Below, one piece after another: positions 50,837-64,000 of a stretch of 64,000 bases of DNA; the stretch's first letter is position 1; each line of letters opens with the position of its first letter. The position numbers and the translations under genes were made by a program. The notes below the pieces were generated by a model. The model made no database searches and was not told the origin of the DNA. It saw only the letters and a list, made by a program, of their open reading frames with translations. Source of the stretch: Camarhynchus parvulus (taxonomy: Eukaryota > Chordata > Aves > Passeriformes > Thraupidae); NCBI RefSeq assembly GCF_901933205.1, contig NC_044578.1, positions 15,099,501 to 15,163,500 on the forward strand. Reading direction: 5' to 3'.

Positions 50837-53279
50837 CTCCTCCAGATGTCATCCTGGAGAAAGCAGTGCACAGCTATCTCGCATATTTGTCTCTGGGACA
50901 GGTGGCAATAAATTTCTACTTCTCTGCTTTAATTTTGATAGTCAGACAGGAGACAGGCATTCATTTCACAGTGGATTCCTTTTTGTCAGCATTTCAGAAT
51001 ATTAGCTCTTTCACAGTCTTCCTAAAACTCAGCCTTAGTTCAAATTTCATGAACACCAGCAGTTGGTTCACATAAAGGTCAGTTTCCTAAGTTTCATCAT
51101 TCTCCTTTGTATTGATTCACTTTAGTCACACAGAGAAGATCCAAGCTTACTTCTGCTTCACCACAAAATGTTTTGGATGTTACACAGTGGGGAAATGTAA
51201 CAAGTCTGAACTGATCAGTATGTGAAAACATGTTAAGGTAACTTATGTGGAAAATTGGACTGATGCTGCTTTTACAGCTAAAATCCACTAAAGCACAAGA
51301 AAAAAGAGTGACATTCCAACGAGACATGCATTCCTACTAATTATCAGGAATCAGGGTGGAGGAACTTCAGTTAGCATTTAATACATCATAGCTCTCTTTT
51401 CAAGTCCTAGATCTTCTTGCATGGATGCTAATTTAGAATTCAGAATAAAGTAAGACCTTTAATGATTAAACAATTAATATTTACATAGAAAAGTTATTAT
51501 AATAGGTCAGTAGTATTACACAATGAAAAATGCTTTTTCAGGATCTGATACTGGACTGTAATACTGCTAATGTCACTAAAAATTAATTTTAAAAACACCT
51601 GAAGTAACCTTTACAAGAAAGTCTAAATAGATTTATGATGGACTTGCAGGATACAGGATGAGATCCTTCCTGGATCCTTACCCAGGAGCCAGACATGAGA
51701 TTTTAAATAATACATATGGTGTCTGCATGGAGGCTTAAAGTACAGTTGCACTGCAGCCAACTTAAAGGATCCAACACTTTAGGAAGTGTTAGTTTACTTG
51801 TGTCACATTATATTGCAATCTCCCATGTTGATATCCCTTATATGTTAATTACCACAGCAGCAGCCAATGTAATCGCTCATCAGTGGTGGCTCAGTGCCAA
51901 AGATTCTCCTGTGGTTCTCGAATTTCTGTGCACTATGTTACTGAAAAGAATCCTTGCTCCTCCTTCACTATGCACAGCGAATACCTTTGTCTTCCAGATA
52001 CCTCAGCTATTTTGTAACTCTTACAAAACATCTGTGCAACTACTGCAGAACACTTCAGGTGCTGACAGGCTATCAAAAGGGACTTGCTAGAAGAAATCAG
52101 CAGGGTCATCACCAAGAAAGAAGAGAGTCACAAAAAATTCAGATAAATGTTTTGATGTAAACAGTGAGAGGAAAAATACAGTAACAGGGCTGAGAGTGCA
52201 GAATAGACATGAATGGGATCAAAACAGAAGAGCATAAAATGAACACAGGAGAGGTTAGAGAAAGAAAGAAACTGGATTTGGGCTTCATTCCCCACAGCTA
52301 AGTTTGGCTACTATTGAAGCCAAGAGAGGGAATAAAAATGCCTTTTGCTATGAGGGGCAGTCAAGCCTCTGCCAAGCCTAGACAACTTTTACAAGGAACA
52401 GAAGGTGTTGAGATTCCCTTAGACACATAACTGAGTCTCTCTTTGTGCTGGAAAGATGCAAGGTTTCCTTGAGGAGTGGGAGGAAAAGGAAATGCCTTCT
52501 ACAACCAGAAAGCAGAAGGAAGGCACAGGATTCTCACCCTGCAAACAGCTCCCCTGGCTCACTTGGGTATGACATTGCCAGGAGGTGAACAAGAAAAGCA
52601 TGTGCTGTAACTACAACTCTTCAAAAGCCGTTCAGTGGAAAATATCACACTGGCTCTTATCATGTATGCTTATATTATAGCAAGATTGTACTTCTTTCAG
52701 TTGAGTATTACCTTTAAGAAAAAGGTGAGATCTATATGTTTATACTGAATCTAAAAGCAATCTCCTTTACAAACTAAAAACTCTCATGAAAAGTCTGATA
52801 CTTTTTCTTATTCAATACAGCACATTAGCAATCATTTAAAAAGTATAGACTTAAAGCAGTATTGCTGATCAAATATAATACATTGCATTAGAAATAAATT
52901 CCATATTAAAATAGGGACTTTTACTAAAGAATTACCTTTTTTTCAAATAAATTACTGAAACTTTTGCATTATGAAAGCTCTCAGGCAAAATTAATGGTTT
53001 TGTTTTGCAAATTAATTTAGATATTAAAAAATCATATTTTCAACCAAGATCTCAGTTACTCAGATTAAATATTAACCAAAAGCTGTCTTCTGCTTAAATA
53101 GAATTTAGCCTTTGAAGTGTTTTTATTAATCTCTTCTGATGTAGGTGCTTGAAATTCTATGAAAGTGCTGCTGCTACCAGTTCTGTGCATCACTTACTGT
53201 AATTTATTTTCAGAACATAATTCTATTTATAAATGAAAATCCTATTAAAAGAAGACAAGAAAAATTAGTCCTAGACTTT
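50837..53279. other. Unique non-coding DNA, no gene seen
   Basis: No exon, RNA gene or tandem repeat recognised. The longest open frame (51716-52090, 124 codons) lacks any motif. Much of 52600-53250 is strongly AT-rich. Confidence 0.55.
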
Positions 53280-53830
53280 GCATTGGTAGAGTAGAAACAA
53301 AATGAGCGGCCTAACCTGAAGTGACATTTACAAATTACCTGTTAATTTAAACTGGGTTGAAGGATGACAGAGTTTAGTCGGACTGACAGGAAGTACCGAA
53401 GGAATGACAGTTGGGCCTGTAGTGGCCATAAAGCTCCCATAGCAAGCACATTTATCTGCCTCTCTGGGAAAACCTTCCCTTGTAGTAAATAAAATATTTG
53501 TAAAAATATTTACTTCATGGCAGCCCAGTGACTGAACATTTTATAGAGCTGAACTCCTCCCCCACTCTGCATCCCCTTCTTTTATTTCTCATTTTTGCTA
53601 AGGATAAGAGCCCTAAGATGGCCACCTGCCTTTAGTCACATGGTTGATTCATCACCACCCCCCTAAAGCTAAACCACATGATTTTCTTAATGAAAATGAG
53701 ACAAGAAGTGACAAGGCTTGTATCCTTTAGTTGCTTCAGGATAACATTCATGCCCTGAGACCAGTTCCTTTGTTCACTAGACATTCTTTGAACAGACACG
53801 ATTGCGTATCAAGGCCATGCACTGCCAAAT
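53280..53830. promoter_or_regulatory. Candidate regulatory block with inverted FOX-like sites
   Basis: This unique, non-repetitive block contains an inverted pair GTAAATA (53485-53491) and TATTTAC (53507-53513), separated by 15 nt that hold a third site-like word TATTTGTAAA. FOX factors bind RYAAAYA words of this form. Also present are AAGATGGCCACC (a YY1-like word) at about 53615-53626, the homeodomain-like word GTTAATTTAA, and CACCACCCCCC at 53653-53663. There are no coding frames or element hallmarks. Enhancer status is inference only. Confidence 0.25.
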
Positions 53831-56800
53831 ATTTATAAGGATAATAATAGCTGCTCTCACTCCACTTACAAATAGCACTGAAAGGACTCAGAACAAAGTG
53901 CTAAGAGTCTTGTTATTTATTCACTTCTGAAAACCAAAATGTTTTCTGAAGGAAAGACTCCAGTGTCTTACACTTGAAATACTTTCCACGTGTACAAACT
54001 TTTATAAAATATTTAAGCTACAAATGGAATATTTGGGAGTCTTAAAATAATCCAGTGACAATTATTTAGGAATATGTCCCTCTTATGACAAACAAAGGAC
54101 CACACCAGACAGCTACTGAAGCTCTTTTCTCCAAGGGAGCACCACATGCATGTGGAGATACATATATCCAGGCACGTATGCAGGCTATCATAAGGCGAAC
54201 TCAGGTCACACACAAAATGCTCTGGTGCATGCTTAATGAAAAACATTTCTGTATTTTTAAAGAGCAAGCTGTATTTTATGTACACATAGCAATGACTGAA
54301 CATAAATTTAAAATGTTATACTGTGTTATAGGGATCTCAAAAAGCAGCATCTCTTGGGCCAGGCTGCCATGGGCTGCCCCTCACCCCAGTGCACCATGCA
54401 GTCCAGGGGCAATGCTGGACCCACACTCTGCTTTCCCTTGGGGTCACAACCTGTGCTGATATAATGCAGCTGGGGATCATTATAAACATGTCTCTACAAT
54501 CACACAAAAAACCATATAAATCCCTCCATGAACATGAGTGTATTTATAGATACAGACAAATGGTATGTGGAGACTGTGTTGCTTTTCCAGAGCAAAGACA
54601 TGATTTCCCATAACCTCTTCCAACCAAATTCAGAAGCCCTCATTATAATGCCATTTCCACAAACCTTGCTTTTGAAACTGACATTCTAAACACAGAAAGG
54701 TCAACAATAACCAAGCCTGCGACACCAAACAAACTCAAAATTTCTGTAGGTTGGTATGGAAGACTTGCCAGCAGGTACCATCATCTTGCAGTAGACATTT
54801 TAAATGTAATTCATTTCTGATTTTTATTCTTAGCATGGGACCCTTGATTCTTTTTCTTTTTAAATAATGGTTTGACAGGGATGTAATTTTATACCTACTG
54901 TACAAAAGATTTTCCTTATTTAATAGTAGAATATAAATTCTGGAAGCAAGAAAAAAAATCTTATTATTATGGAAGAATAGTAAAATAAGATCCACAGTAC
55001 CATTATTTTTTTAAATTAGACATTGTACCTTAGTCAAGAGATCCAAATATAGACCATGGTTTGGCCTGTAGAATGTCATTGATGAAAAATGGTTCTCAAA
55101 TTCTACTTAAAGAGTCTAAGAGGACACAAATAATATTTTTATTTTTCCCAGGAAAAGGAGGGCTCCTGCAATACATAAAAGTTTTGAAGCTCTACTGATA
55201 GTGGGAGGAAAGTAACAAAAAAGAGTAAAATTGGAAAAAAACCCCAACTGAGTTACTATATTTGATGTGCTAGCCACAGACTTCCTCCCTCACTAAAACT
55301 GGTTAGGGTTCACCTGCCTCACAGAAAGGAGAAATGACCAGTGGGAGTATCCAACTACAGAGTAAGAAAGATCTTTACTTTGGAGATGTTCAATACAATG
55401 AGAAGAAACATAACCCCGTCTGCAGCTTGACTCTATGATATAGAGAGCTTTCATGTGTCTTCATGCATCTTTCATATATCTTTGGAGAGACTGCCTTCCA
55501 TTTAGATTTGGAGATAGAACTAATACACAGCATTTTATTAATTCTCTCCCACACATCTTTGCCCAGAAAACCGTGACTACCTCTTTGCCCAATCACAATT
55601 ATTTATCCCAGTTTATTAAGTGTCCCTGTACTGCAAGACTGATACTCCTGCCCTTACTCAGTGTATCAAGGACATATGATAATGATAACGATCAATGGTA
55701 TTTTAACACTGCACAAAGGCCAGGATGTCAATTCCATTTCTTCATTAGAAAAAAATACTATTGATTATTAACTAGAGATAGCTAGAAATGAAGAAATGAA
55801 TAGGCAGATTACCCAACTACCAATTACCTGCAAAGACTTAGTCAGGTATTTGGGATGCAAATTACTTACATATGGTTCTGGGGGTAGACTTGTTCAATAT
55901 TCAGCACCATTATTTTGATTGGTTGTATTACAGGAGAAGGAATTTAGGGCTATACTTGCACCAAATGGAAAGAAAGAAGTTATTTTTTAGTTTAGTCATG
56001 TCTACTTTCAAACCATCACACAAAAAGTTCTCTCAGAGCTAGTCCAATGAACTGCAGCAAACAGAGCTAATACTCATTGTGCCTTGGGAGTCATTATGTG
56101 TTAGTCAGTGACTGAATAACATCAAATCCTCTACTGAAAAACTCTGGTCTCTTCCAAGTGTCTGAATGCTACTCTTGCACCCCTGAGGCTCCAACCACAG
56201 GGTTCACACCGTATGTACTTACCTCATATGATCCCTGTCTAGAGAATCTCCCTTGTTTTTGTACAATCAAAATATCAAATTGTTTTCTACACATGCAAAA
56301 AAGGTAAAATTCACTGCTGCCAACTGGAGCTTATTCTTAAAACTGCAGAAATTCATACCTTTCCCCTTCTTTTCTTTTTTTTTTTTTCATTACCTACCTT
56401 CTACTGAATTTTAGAAAAGGCAATTCTGATACCCTGGCAGAAAAAAATAAGATCGACAAGGCACTTTGCAGCTCAGACTGCTGCTTCAGGAGGTCATGTC
56501 ACTAGATATGAAGTATTTTATGTAGGACTCCAACCAGCATTCGGAATTTCCTGATACCTCTTACCCCAGGGAAAATGGGTGCCAGCAATAAGTCAGGTGT
56601 CTATACAATTACAGAAGATTTTCTTATTCCTTGTTTGCTAAATATACAATTATCTTTGGAAAAAGCTCCCAAATGGTTTTAAAAATTTCATTCCACATCC
56701 TAAAAATATCACTGCAAATCTAATGCATACAGCTGATGTACCTTCATCAGAGTCCTTCATTTTCAGAGAGAATTTACATTATTGGAATCCTGTTCTCTGT

Positions 56801-58020
56801 CCCTCTGGTAACTGAGCATCACAGTGCTGATCATTCAGAGCAAAGGAGAATGGCTTGCATGCCACCCTAAAATCCTTCTAGCTTTGTCACAGCTATAGGA
56901 CCTGAAGGAGGAATTAATTCAGAGAAATCCTTTGGTCTGTGTCTCACAGCCAGCTTAGACCTTACAAAAAGAGGTAGAAGCAGGAAAATTGTATTCCTTT
57001 CAATTCTGCATCTCGTAGTGATGAGATATCTTGAGGAGCATTGCAGTGTTTTCAGGCTGCCAGGTAGACATCAGGTAAAACCAGGAAGCTCTTACTTCCT
57101 TACTAGAATCACAGTCTGAGCATAAAAATTATTCAGATGTTTAAATACATTCTCTAAGCACCACTGGGATTTTTGAAAATCACTGTTCTGTTGCAATAGC
57201 TTCACAAAAGTCCCCAAATTTCTACTGGTAACAAGGCTGAAAACTGCTTAAACATGTGAAGCAGTTCGGTGACTGATCCACAGCTGGACCTGACAGCCTT
57301 CAAAAAATAGACACCTGTCCATCAGCTCAAAGGAGTTCATCAGATAGCAGCCTGTACAGCACTGCCCAGCCCACACAGCAAGCTGGAGCCTCTGTGTTGC
57401 TGCCACTCAGCCTAGTGAATGAAGACATTGCTGTAATACTTAGCACACGCTGTCGATTCCCCTGTGTGATTTGCAGCAATGACTGAACTCAGGTCTCCCT
57501 CCTCCCAGGACCCACATAAGATTATCAGTGGCAAGTCTCTCTCAGCAGTGCTCATTGAGGCTGTTCTATTTTCTTGAAATTGCTTAAACATTCTTTGGGA
57601 CAAAGAAAGACGAGGGATGTGTTCAGGCTGACAGCCAGAACAACCCCTAAGACCCAATTATTCATTATTGCACACCAAGTTTCCCCTGCATCATTCTGAT
57701 CATGCCACACAGCTGCCATTTACTGGGGCCACAAGACATAAGAGCAAAGCAGAAGCATCAGGAGGGAGGCATGTAAGGAGCAGCAACAACAACAAGACAC
57801 ACTCTGCATAACAAGAGCAAAGTTATCAGCTGCATACCTGCAGTGGCCATCCCAACCAAAGGCAGTGGCCCCCCAGAGATGCATGGAAACTTAAGGAACG
57901 AAGAAGATAGGGAGCACTTTCCTTTAGATGCCATAAAACCTACAAACCAGAGTTGAAACGTCACTTGTAAACTTCCTGTTTTAATCAATCATAGATAAAC
58001 TGCAGAAAAAATACATAAAA

Positions 58021-58036
58021 GGAAGGAAGGAAGGAA
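58021..58036 (+). repeat. Short (GGAA)4 tract
   Basis: Four perfect GGAA units follow an A-run. It is the same tetramer as in the 45951-47724 array, but far too short to be related by anything except simple-repeat birth. Confidence 0.9.
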
Positions 58037-61000
58037 ATAGGGTATCCACAATAATTTGCTGATCATTTGCCATCTTCTTCTTCTACAGAGGCAGCTTAAA
58101 TAAATGTGCAAAAGTCCAAAGAATGCACTTCCAGGAGTATGGTGTAGTTTTTCAACCTACTATTCACACAAACTAAGGCAGTATCTGCCAGAAGTAAAAC
58201 TTTCTTTCAAACGTTCTTTTAAATAATGCTGTGTTCTTTCCCCTCTTTACTTAGAGGAGGCTCAGATTGATGGGTTTGCTGATTTCCAGAGGGATCTTTT
58301 AGGTTTTGAACCAGATCCTTATTGCTGCTGATAACACACACAAGAAAGCATACAATCATTTTATTCCCACTGGTATACGTGAGACATTTGGAGTCTGTTC
58401 CCAGCTTTGGCAATAGCTCTGTGCTGTTATGACATCAGCTTCATTATCATGGCCACTTTCATTTGATTCTTTCTAGCCCACAGGGACAGGGGTCTGGAAG
58501 TGGCAGTGTGTGACAGAAGCTGTGCTGCATTCCATGGAACCTCACTGACTCTTTCTTTCCAAACTGAGATGTTCACATCTATGCTCAGAACACCAAATCT
58601 TTAGACAGATGACCAAGACAAGACTGAGGCATCCATACATAGGATCTTTGGAGCGTTCTTTTAAAAGAAATTTAGTTCTAGCCTTCATGAACGTATATTT
58701 CACCATGTCAGAGTGAACAAAGTGGAGTGTGACAAGCAAACGCTTACTTGTCCATTGCTTTCCATTTCCTTGCCCTCATTTGGATGCTACAGTATTAAAA
58801 AGCAGACACACTGAAGGCAAAAAGAATTACTGGCAGAAGTCTCCAATTCCCTTTCCTATGGGAAAGGAATAAAATAAAAATATACTATTCCTTCCATCTA
58901 TTTCTATTACTTTTTTGACCAGTAAAAATTTAAGATGCAAATCCTGACATCTGCCATGAATATTTGTAAGTCTAAACTGGGAGAACTGGTTAATGTAAGA
59001 CGGTTTTAGATACTTACTAAAAACCCTAGGGCTCTTACTGGATACACTCAGGGCCAAGATATGCAGTCTAAGGAGCTCTTGTGGCTTTGCTTTGATTAAG
59101 ATAGTATCTAAGTAAATAAATATTCTCACCATCGTGTGCCTTGGGGATGAATATCTGGCCTTATAGCCAGAGTAAAGGCCCTTAGGACTGTGTACTGGCC
59201 AACCACTGAAACTACTGACAGATACAGTGCTCCTTCCCAGGGCAGCCTCAAGGATTTCCTAGAGCTTCAACAAAAATACTGAGGAAATGGTTGTTTAGAC
59301 TTCCTATAGTTTTTCAAAGATAGTCATAAAATACTTTGATCATTAGATGAAAATGGATAATATCCCAAATTCACCCAGGGAGCACAGCTATAGGATCTCA
59401 GGAGAGTTTCTGCAGTGGGTATATCCTTCCCCATTCCAGGCTTCTGCTCTTTGATACAATCAGTTAATTTGCGTATCTTACATGCTGACTAGCATACAAG
59501 ATATACAAGGTACACCAGATAGAAATACATACATAAAATTTTAGCTCCCTTAATTTTACCAGACAGATTTAATAAATGCACATAACTAATGGGTATATAA
59601 TGACTTCCTAAACTCCTACTTGTAGATCATGCATTCTATTTCCCAGTACATCTTTTTTTTCCAATGAAAAATTAAATTGGAAAGTCAACAAGAAAGAAAT
59701 CATACCGGGGACATTTTCTATCCATTCATTTACATTTTCACTCTTTGCAGAATGTGGATAGTATATTTTTATGGCATGTTTGGTTGCTATTCAAAACATT
59801 TTTTTTTAATTGAATAGCAAAATTGTTAGGTGAGTAGAATCCTGTATGCATAATAAGAGCACAATTTAAAGGTGTCCCTAGGCTAATTTATGAAGCACTA
59901 AATCAATTGGAAAGTTTTTCCTTTTTCTTAAAGAGGAAACCTGCTTTTTCAGCTGGTTTTCTCTGTTTTCATGGTCTGCACATTGATCATAGCCTGTGAG
60001 CCAAATGCATATGGGGAAAGAAACATCTGAGAGATAAAACTAATGATAGGTATAGTCTTTGTTGGTTTGTTTCACTTCCCTTCCTAAATGAACTCCCCAT
60101 TAACTAGTGCACAAGCCATTACTGAATAAGGTTCACAGGCAGTGACCAGTGTGATAGAGAACAAAACTAACACACAGGAGTTTTGCAAACAGGTATCTGT
60201 GATTGCACAAAGACCAGGCTTGTAAGTTAATCTAGTATAATGTTATGTGAAACACCTTCCTTCACAGCCCAGCAAGGATGTGCACATTAAGTTTCCAATA
60301 AACTATGGGAAAACTGTGCATTCCAGAGTAGGTGTTGTTGCTTCTTACTGTCACTGTGTGAAAATGATCCTTCGAGCACACACACAGATCTCAAAGCACA
60401 TTACAAAAGCAAGCAGGTAGCACTCCCATTCGTATCAATAGCAGACAGAACCATACAGATGGTACAAACTTCCTGACTCATCCAACAGCACAGACAAAAA
60501 CAAACCCCAAGGCTCTTGCCTAGATCAGCACATTATTGCTGAAACTCATTTTGCATTTGTTGATAGTGCCTTACAGAAACATGTTCCAAAGCGATCTTTT
60601 ATCCACAGATAATTTTTACTGATGGCAGTTGCTGGACTTTCCCAGTCCAAAAGTCCTCTGAGTAGAAATAGTTTGCAGTTTATACACTGCTCTACAGATA
60701 GCCCTATGAAGATCTTTTGCCCTAGTTTCACGCATAAGAAGATACACAGAAAAACTGATGTGTTAACAGGACCTACTGAACAGTTTTGGACTCACTAATA
60801 TGTGCACTCACACAAGTAAAAGCCTCTTATTCTAAAAGAGGCAGAAAAGACAGCAGAAACTTCAGCTCATTGAGGGCTATTCTGAGAGTGTAGACATTGA
60901 CTGAGAAAGCAGTTCCTATGTTTTAGTTTCTTTCATCTTTGATTTCAAATGTAATCTGTTCCATTATTAAGTACTCTCATCCTGGGACATTAAATGAGAC

Positions 61001-61197
61001 ATATTGTGGAAATTCCAAAGTCCAAACACATCACCAATTGTTAAATTGGTAATGGTTACATCCTAAACTGGCAAAATAGACCTGATTTTATCCAGCAGGA
61101 CTGCACTATGGATTCAAAGAGCTAGTGTTTGATTCCATGGTCATGTTTTATGCCTCTCCTTAACTAAAGAGAACCTAAGGATTTGCATCTATATATT

Positions 61198-61218
61198 TTT
61201 GTCCTTCAGAAGGACAAA
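61198..61218. repeat. 21-nt perfect inverted repeat
   Basis: Arms TTTGTCCTTC and GAAGGACAAA are exact reverse complements around a single A. The one-base centre makes a stable stem-loop unlikely; a dimeric protein-binding site or chance is more likely. Confidence 0.9.
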
Positions 61219-64000
61219 TTATACTTCCTGTTCATGTAACTATCATGAGTGCTGCATCCCCTACATGACACAGTTTAAAGGGTATAATTAGCAAAATGCA
61301 GTCCTTACTTGTCTTACAGATGCCACCATCTGATGCTGAAAGGCAGAATATTCTATTCTTGTATCAGTGTTCACAATAACTAGAATAGCTTGAACTTTAC
61401 CAGATATTCTGTCCCAAGAAGCTGCCCTAATACAGGATTTTTTACACCTGTTATCTATAGGAAGAACAGAAAATTACTCACAGAAATATCATTTGGACTT
61501 TTTAAAATACCTTGCAGCATTTTAGGTTCAGAAACTGAGATAAACATATATTTTTCCATTTGAAATACATAATATTATTCCTCTATCATTTCTATTTGAA
61601 AGAAAACTGTATTTACGTAGTTGGCTTTTTCACTATGATGCTTTCTTCTTTACAGCTATATAATATCCACACCAAAGGCTGTTGAACCAGCTGTTTAGTA
61701 GTTCCTTCAATTACTCTGAAAAATCTCTTCCAAGATGCCTTACCCTAAACTCTCCACAATCAGAGCAGCCATAGAAAATTGTGATATAGAAGTCCTTAAC
61801 AGTGCAATATGCAATCCAATATTTCATCTGCATGTGTACACCTAGGTTATTTTAAGGTAGGTGTTGAAACCCTCAGGCAGCATATTGGACTGGGTGAACA
61901 GTCAGGGCTACTGGAAGATTTTACTAAGAAGTTATGCCTGGATTCACCACAGGAGAAGGCAAATTGGACAAAAAGAACTTATCCTGGGATTTAATGACAT
62001 TAGCATGGCATTCCACTGACACTGAGGAGGTGTGACATCTATTCCACAGCTGGACATGCAATGGGTAGTGAGAGAAATGTCCCCTTAATTCAACAGACAT
62101 AGAGTTTTACTAGTTGGAAGTAACTGGGCTCTTTGAAGGCAAACAGGATCAACATATATGTGATGCACTACTTTAAGATCCACTAAACTCCTTTCTGAGG
62201 GCATAAGCACTGCACCTGTCTCATGCTGGCCTCATTTGCATGACTGAAATTCATCCCAAACACACCACACAAAATACTGCAGAATTTCTGTGCCTGCAAG
62301 TAGAAAAAAGAAGCATTCCTAATGTTTTATTAAAGTCTCGTAATTCTGAACTAGTGTGGTGCCATTTTATATGTGTTGGCAATATCCTCATGAATACCTG
62401 TGACAAGTGTCATTAACATAAAATAAAAAGTGGAATTGGGCATGATTTAAAATTTAGACACGCACTTGCCATGTTTAAAAATGTACTTCACAGATATATT
62501 TTTAAACAGTGTATTTTTCAAAAACAAGTCAATTCAATGCCTTATATTTTGAGTTTTAATTCCAATCAAGCTAATTTCTAGTCATCATGAACACATACCT
62601 GCCAGTAATGAAGGTTGTTTAATTAGGTCCAGATAAAATAGCTACAATTCTGTTTCTGATCCACCTGTCAAAGCAAATCAGTCTTTTACATGACTTTAAA
62701 AAAACAAATTAGACTAGCTGATGATTTTTTGAATATTCAAGTAGACATACTGAAGATAAATCCAAACCAAACTTGTGACTGAACAAAAGCCTGGAACGTG
62801 ACCACAAAGATGAAGAGATCTTGTTCTGCCAGAAGCAGATTTCCAAGCTTGGCATTTGAGGATTACGAAGTCAAGGACAGGGTGCTAAAAAGTGCTACTG
62901 GGAAGGATAGCAGTGACTTCCACAGCTTAAGGCAAGGTAACATTTCAATGCTATGTAAAATTAAACACAAATAACAATGTTAAAGGTCCTACTTAATGCC
63001 CCAAAGCCAGGTGATTTGAGAACAAACATGTCCAACTCATGCCACTATAGCTCTATGGACAAAAACCACAAGTTTTCTCTTTCTGCTACTCTTACAGAAA
63101 CAAGTAGAAAATCTAAAAAGGCTTAGAGGCTTGAATGCTAAATAACAACTTCTTTTTCATTGCATTTTATGATGGGCTTGTAGGTTGTATACAAAAACAT
63201 TTACTGGTAGGCAGATGGCAACAAAAAATGAATGTCACAAATGGATTTGACATATATGATGTTAATTAAAACAACTTAGTACTCTGAGAAATTGCTTGTA
63301 ATTGCTTAATACTATAGCAGCTCAACCAACAATCTCCAAAAGTGTAAGATTAGGCATAAGTGCTAGGTAACAGACATGTGAGAAAACAGTGATTAAAAGC
63401 ACCTCTCAGACACAAACTGTAAACATCTAGAACACAAAAAAGGGTAACTCAAATTTTAATACAGAAATATCTACTAGGCTCTAGTATGCAAATCAGTCAA
63501 CATGTGCTTGCTATTTCTGTGCTTACTGTGCATTCGATCCATTAAGTGAGAAGTCACCAAAAATGGCATGGTTTCATGTGGTTTTTCTCATTTGAGCCTA
63601 CCAGTTACTCTGCTCAGATGATAATTCTCTCATTCTTTGATTCCCTATCAAAGCAGTTCTACTGATGTTACTTATTAGAGCACTAACTTTTCTCCAGTCA
63701 TTTATGCAGATTGCATTGGCAATTGTTGTGCCTTCTGGGTGATGAACTTTTTAATTTTGATTGATTTATAACTCATGATGACTTGTTCTTTTCTTCTGAC
63801 TGGCATTCTAAGCACCATCCTCAAATTGTCATTAATTTGTTTAGATTGGACATTTTTTGATTTGGCTTTCCAAATCCAGTGAGAGTTAAACGATAATATC
63901 ACATGTATGCACTGATTTCTTACCTTACACAGATAATTCCTGTAAAATACAGTTATGGTAGAAACAGGGCACAGTTGTTCTAAGTGTGTCAGTTTCCATA

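Larger units (their letters stand above)
53831..64000. other. Unique non-coding DNA, no gene seen
   Basis: About 10 kb without recognisable exons, RNA genes or dated mobile elements. Open frames are at most 124 codons (54085-54459) and lack motifs. Only small features stand out: a T13 run near 56375-56387, four GGAA units at 58021-58036, and the perfect palindrome at 61198-61218. Blocks near 59870-60020 and 62400-62500 are AT-rich and non-repetitive, but I cannot argue more for them. Confidence 0.5.

Overview
This window looks like vertebrate, most likely bird, non-coding DNA. It carries CR1 LINE 3' tails at about 10.33-10.50, 10.90-11.02 and 11.22-11.41 kb, and one class III (ERVL-type) solo LTR of avian style at 50.23-50.84 kb. 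An old MIR-type SINE lies near 44.43-44.58 kb, and no mammalian Alu or young L1 sequence was seen. Most of the window is AT-rich and dense in stop codons. Open frames rarely exceed 100 codons outside simple repeats, and none has the features of an intact gene. It therefore reads as a gene desert or the interior of a very long intron; the sequence alone cannot separate these.

Layout. 0-10.3 kb: unremarkable unique DNA with one (TA/CA) microsatellite and an A18 run. 10.3-11.4 kb: a cluster of three CR1 fragments, two on + and one on -. 14.8-15.5 kb: a strongly G-rich minisatellite with a 22-bp unit and a larger-scale repeat, next to an 18-bp tandem duplication. 20.3-20.5 kb: a homeodomain-site-rich block that could be a conserved non-coding element. 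25.25-25.64 kb: the only stretch with convincing protein-like composition, a decayed coding remnant whose C-terminal part resembles a BEN-type domain. 26.92-26.97 kb: 50 nt of perfectly alternating purine and pyrimidine. 39.05-39.35, 40.25-40.5 and 53.28-53.83 kb: further enhancer-like blocks. 43.97-44.02 kb: a GATA microsatellite, followed by the MIR. 45.95-47.72 kb: an exceptional array of about 1.77 kb built from GGCA and GGAA tetramers, which produces six-frame pseudo-ORFs of over 600 codons. 50.2-50.8 kb: the solo LTR. 53.8-64 kb: unique DNA with a 21-nt perfect palindrome.

No operon, CRISPR array, tRNA, rRNA or intact protein gene was found. The most unusual items are the GGCA/GGAA array, the G-rich minisatellite and the coding remnant. 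I found no convincing new multi-gene system. All family assignments come from recognised sequence patterns, not from searches.
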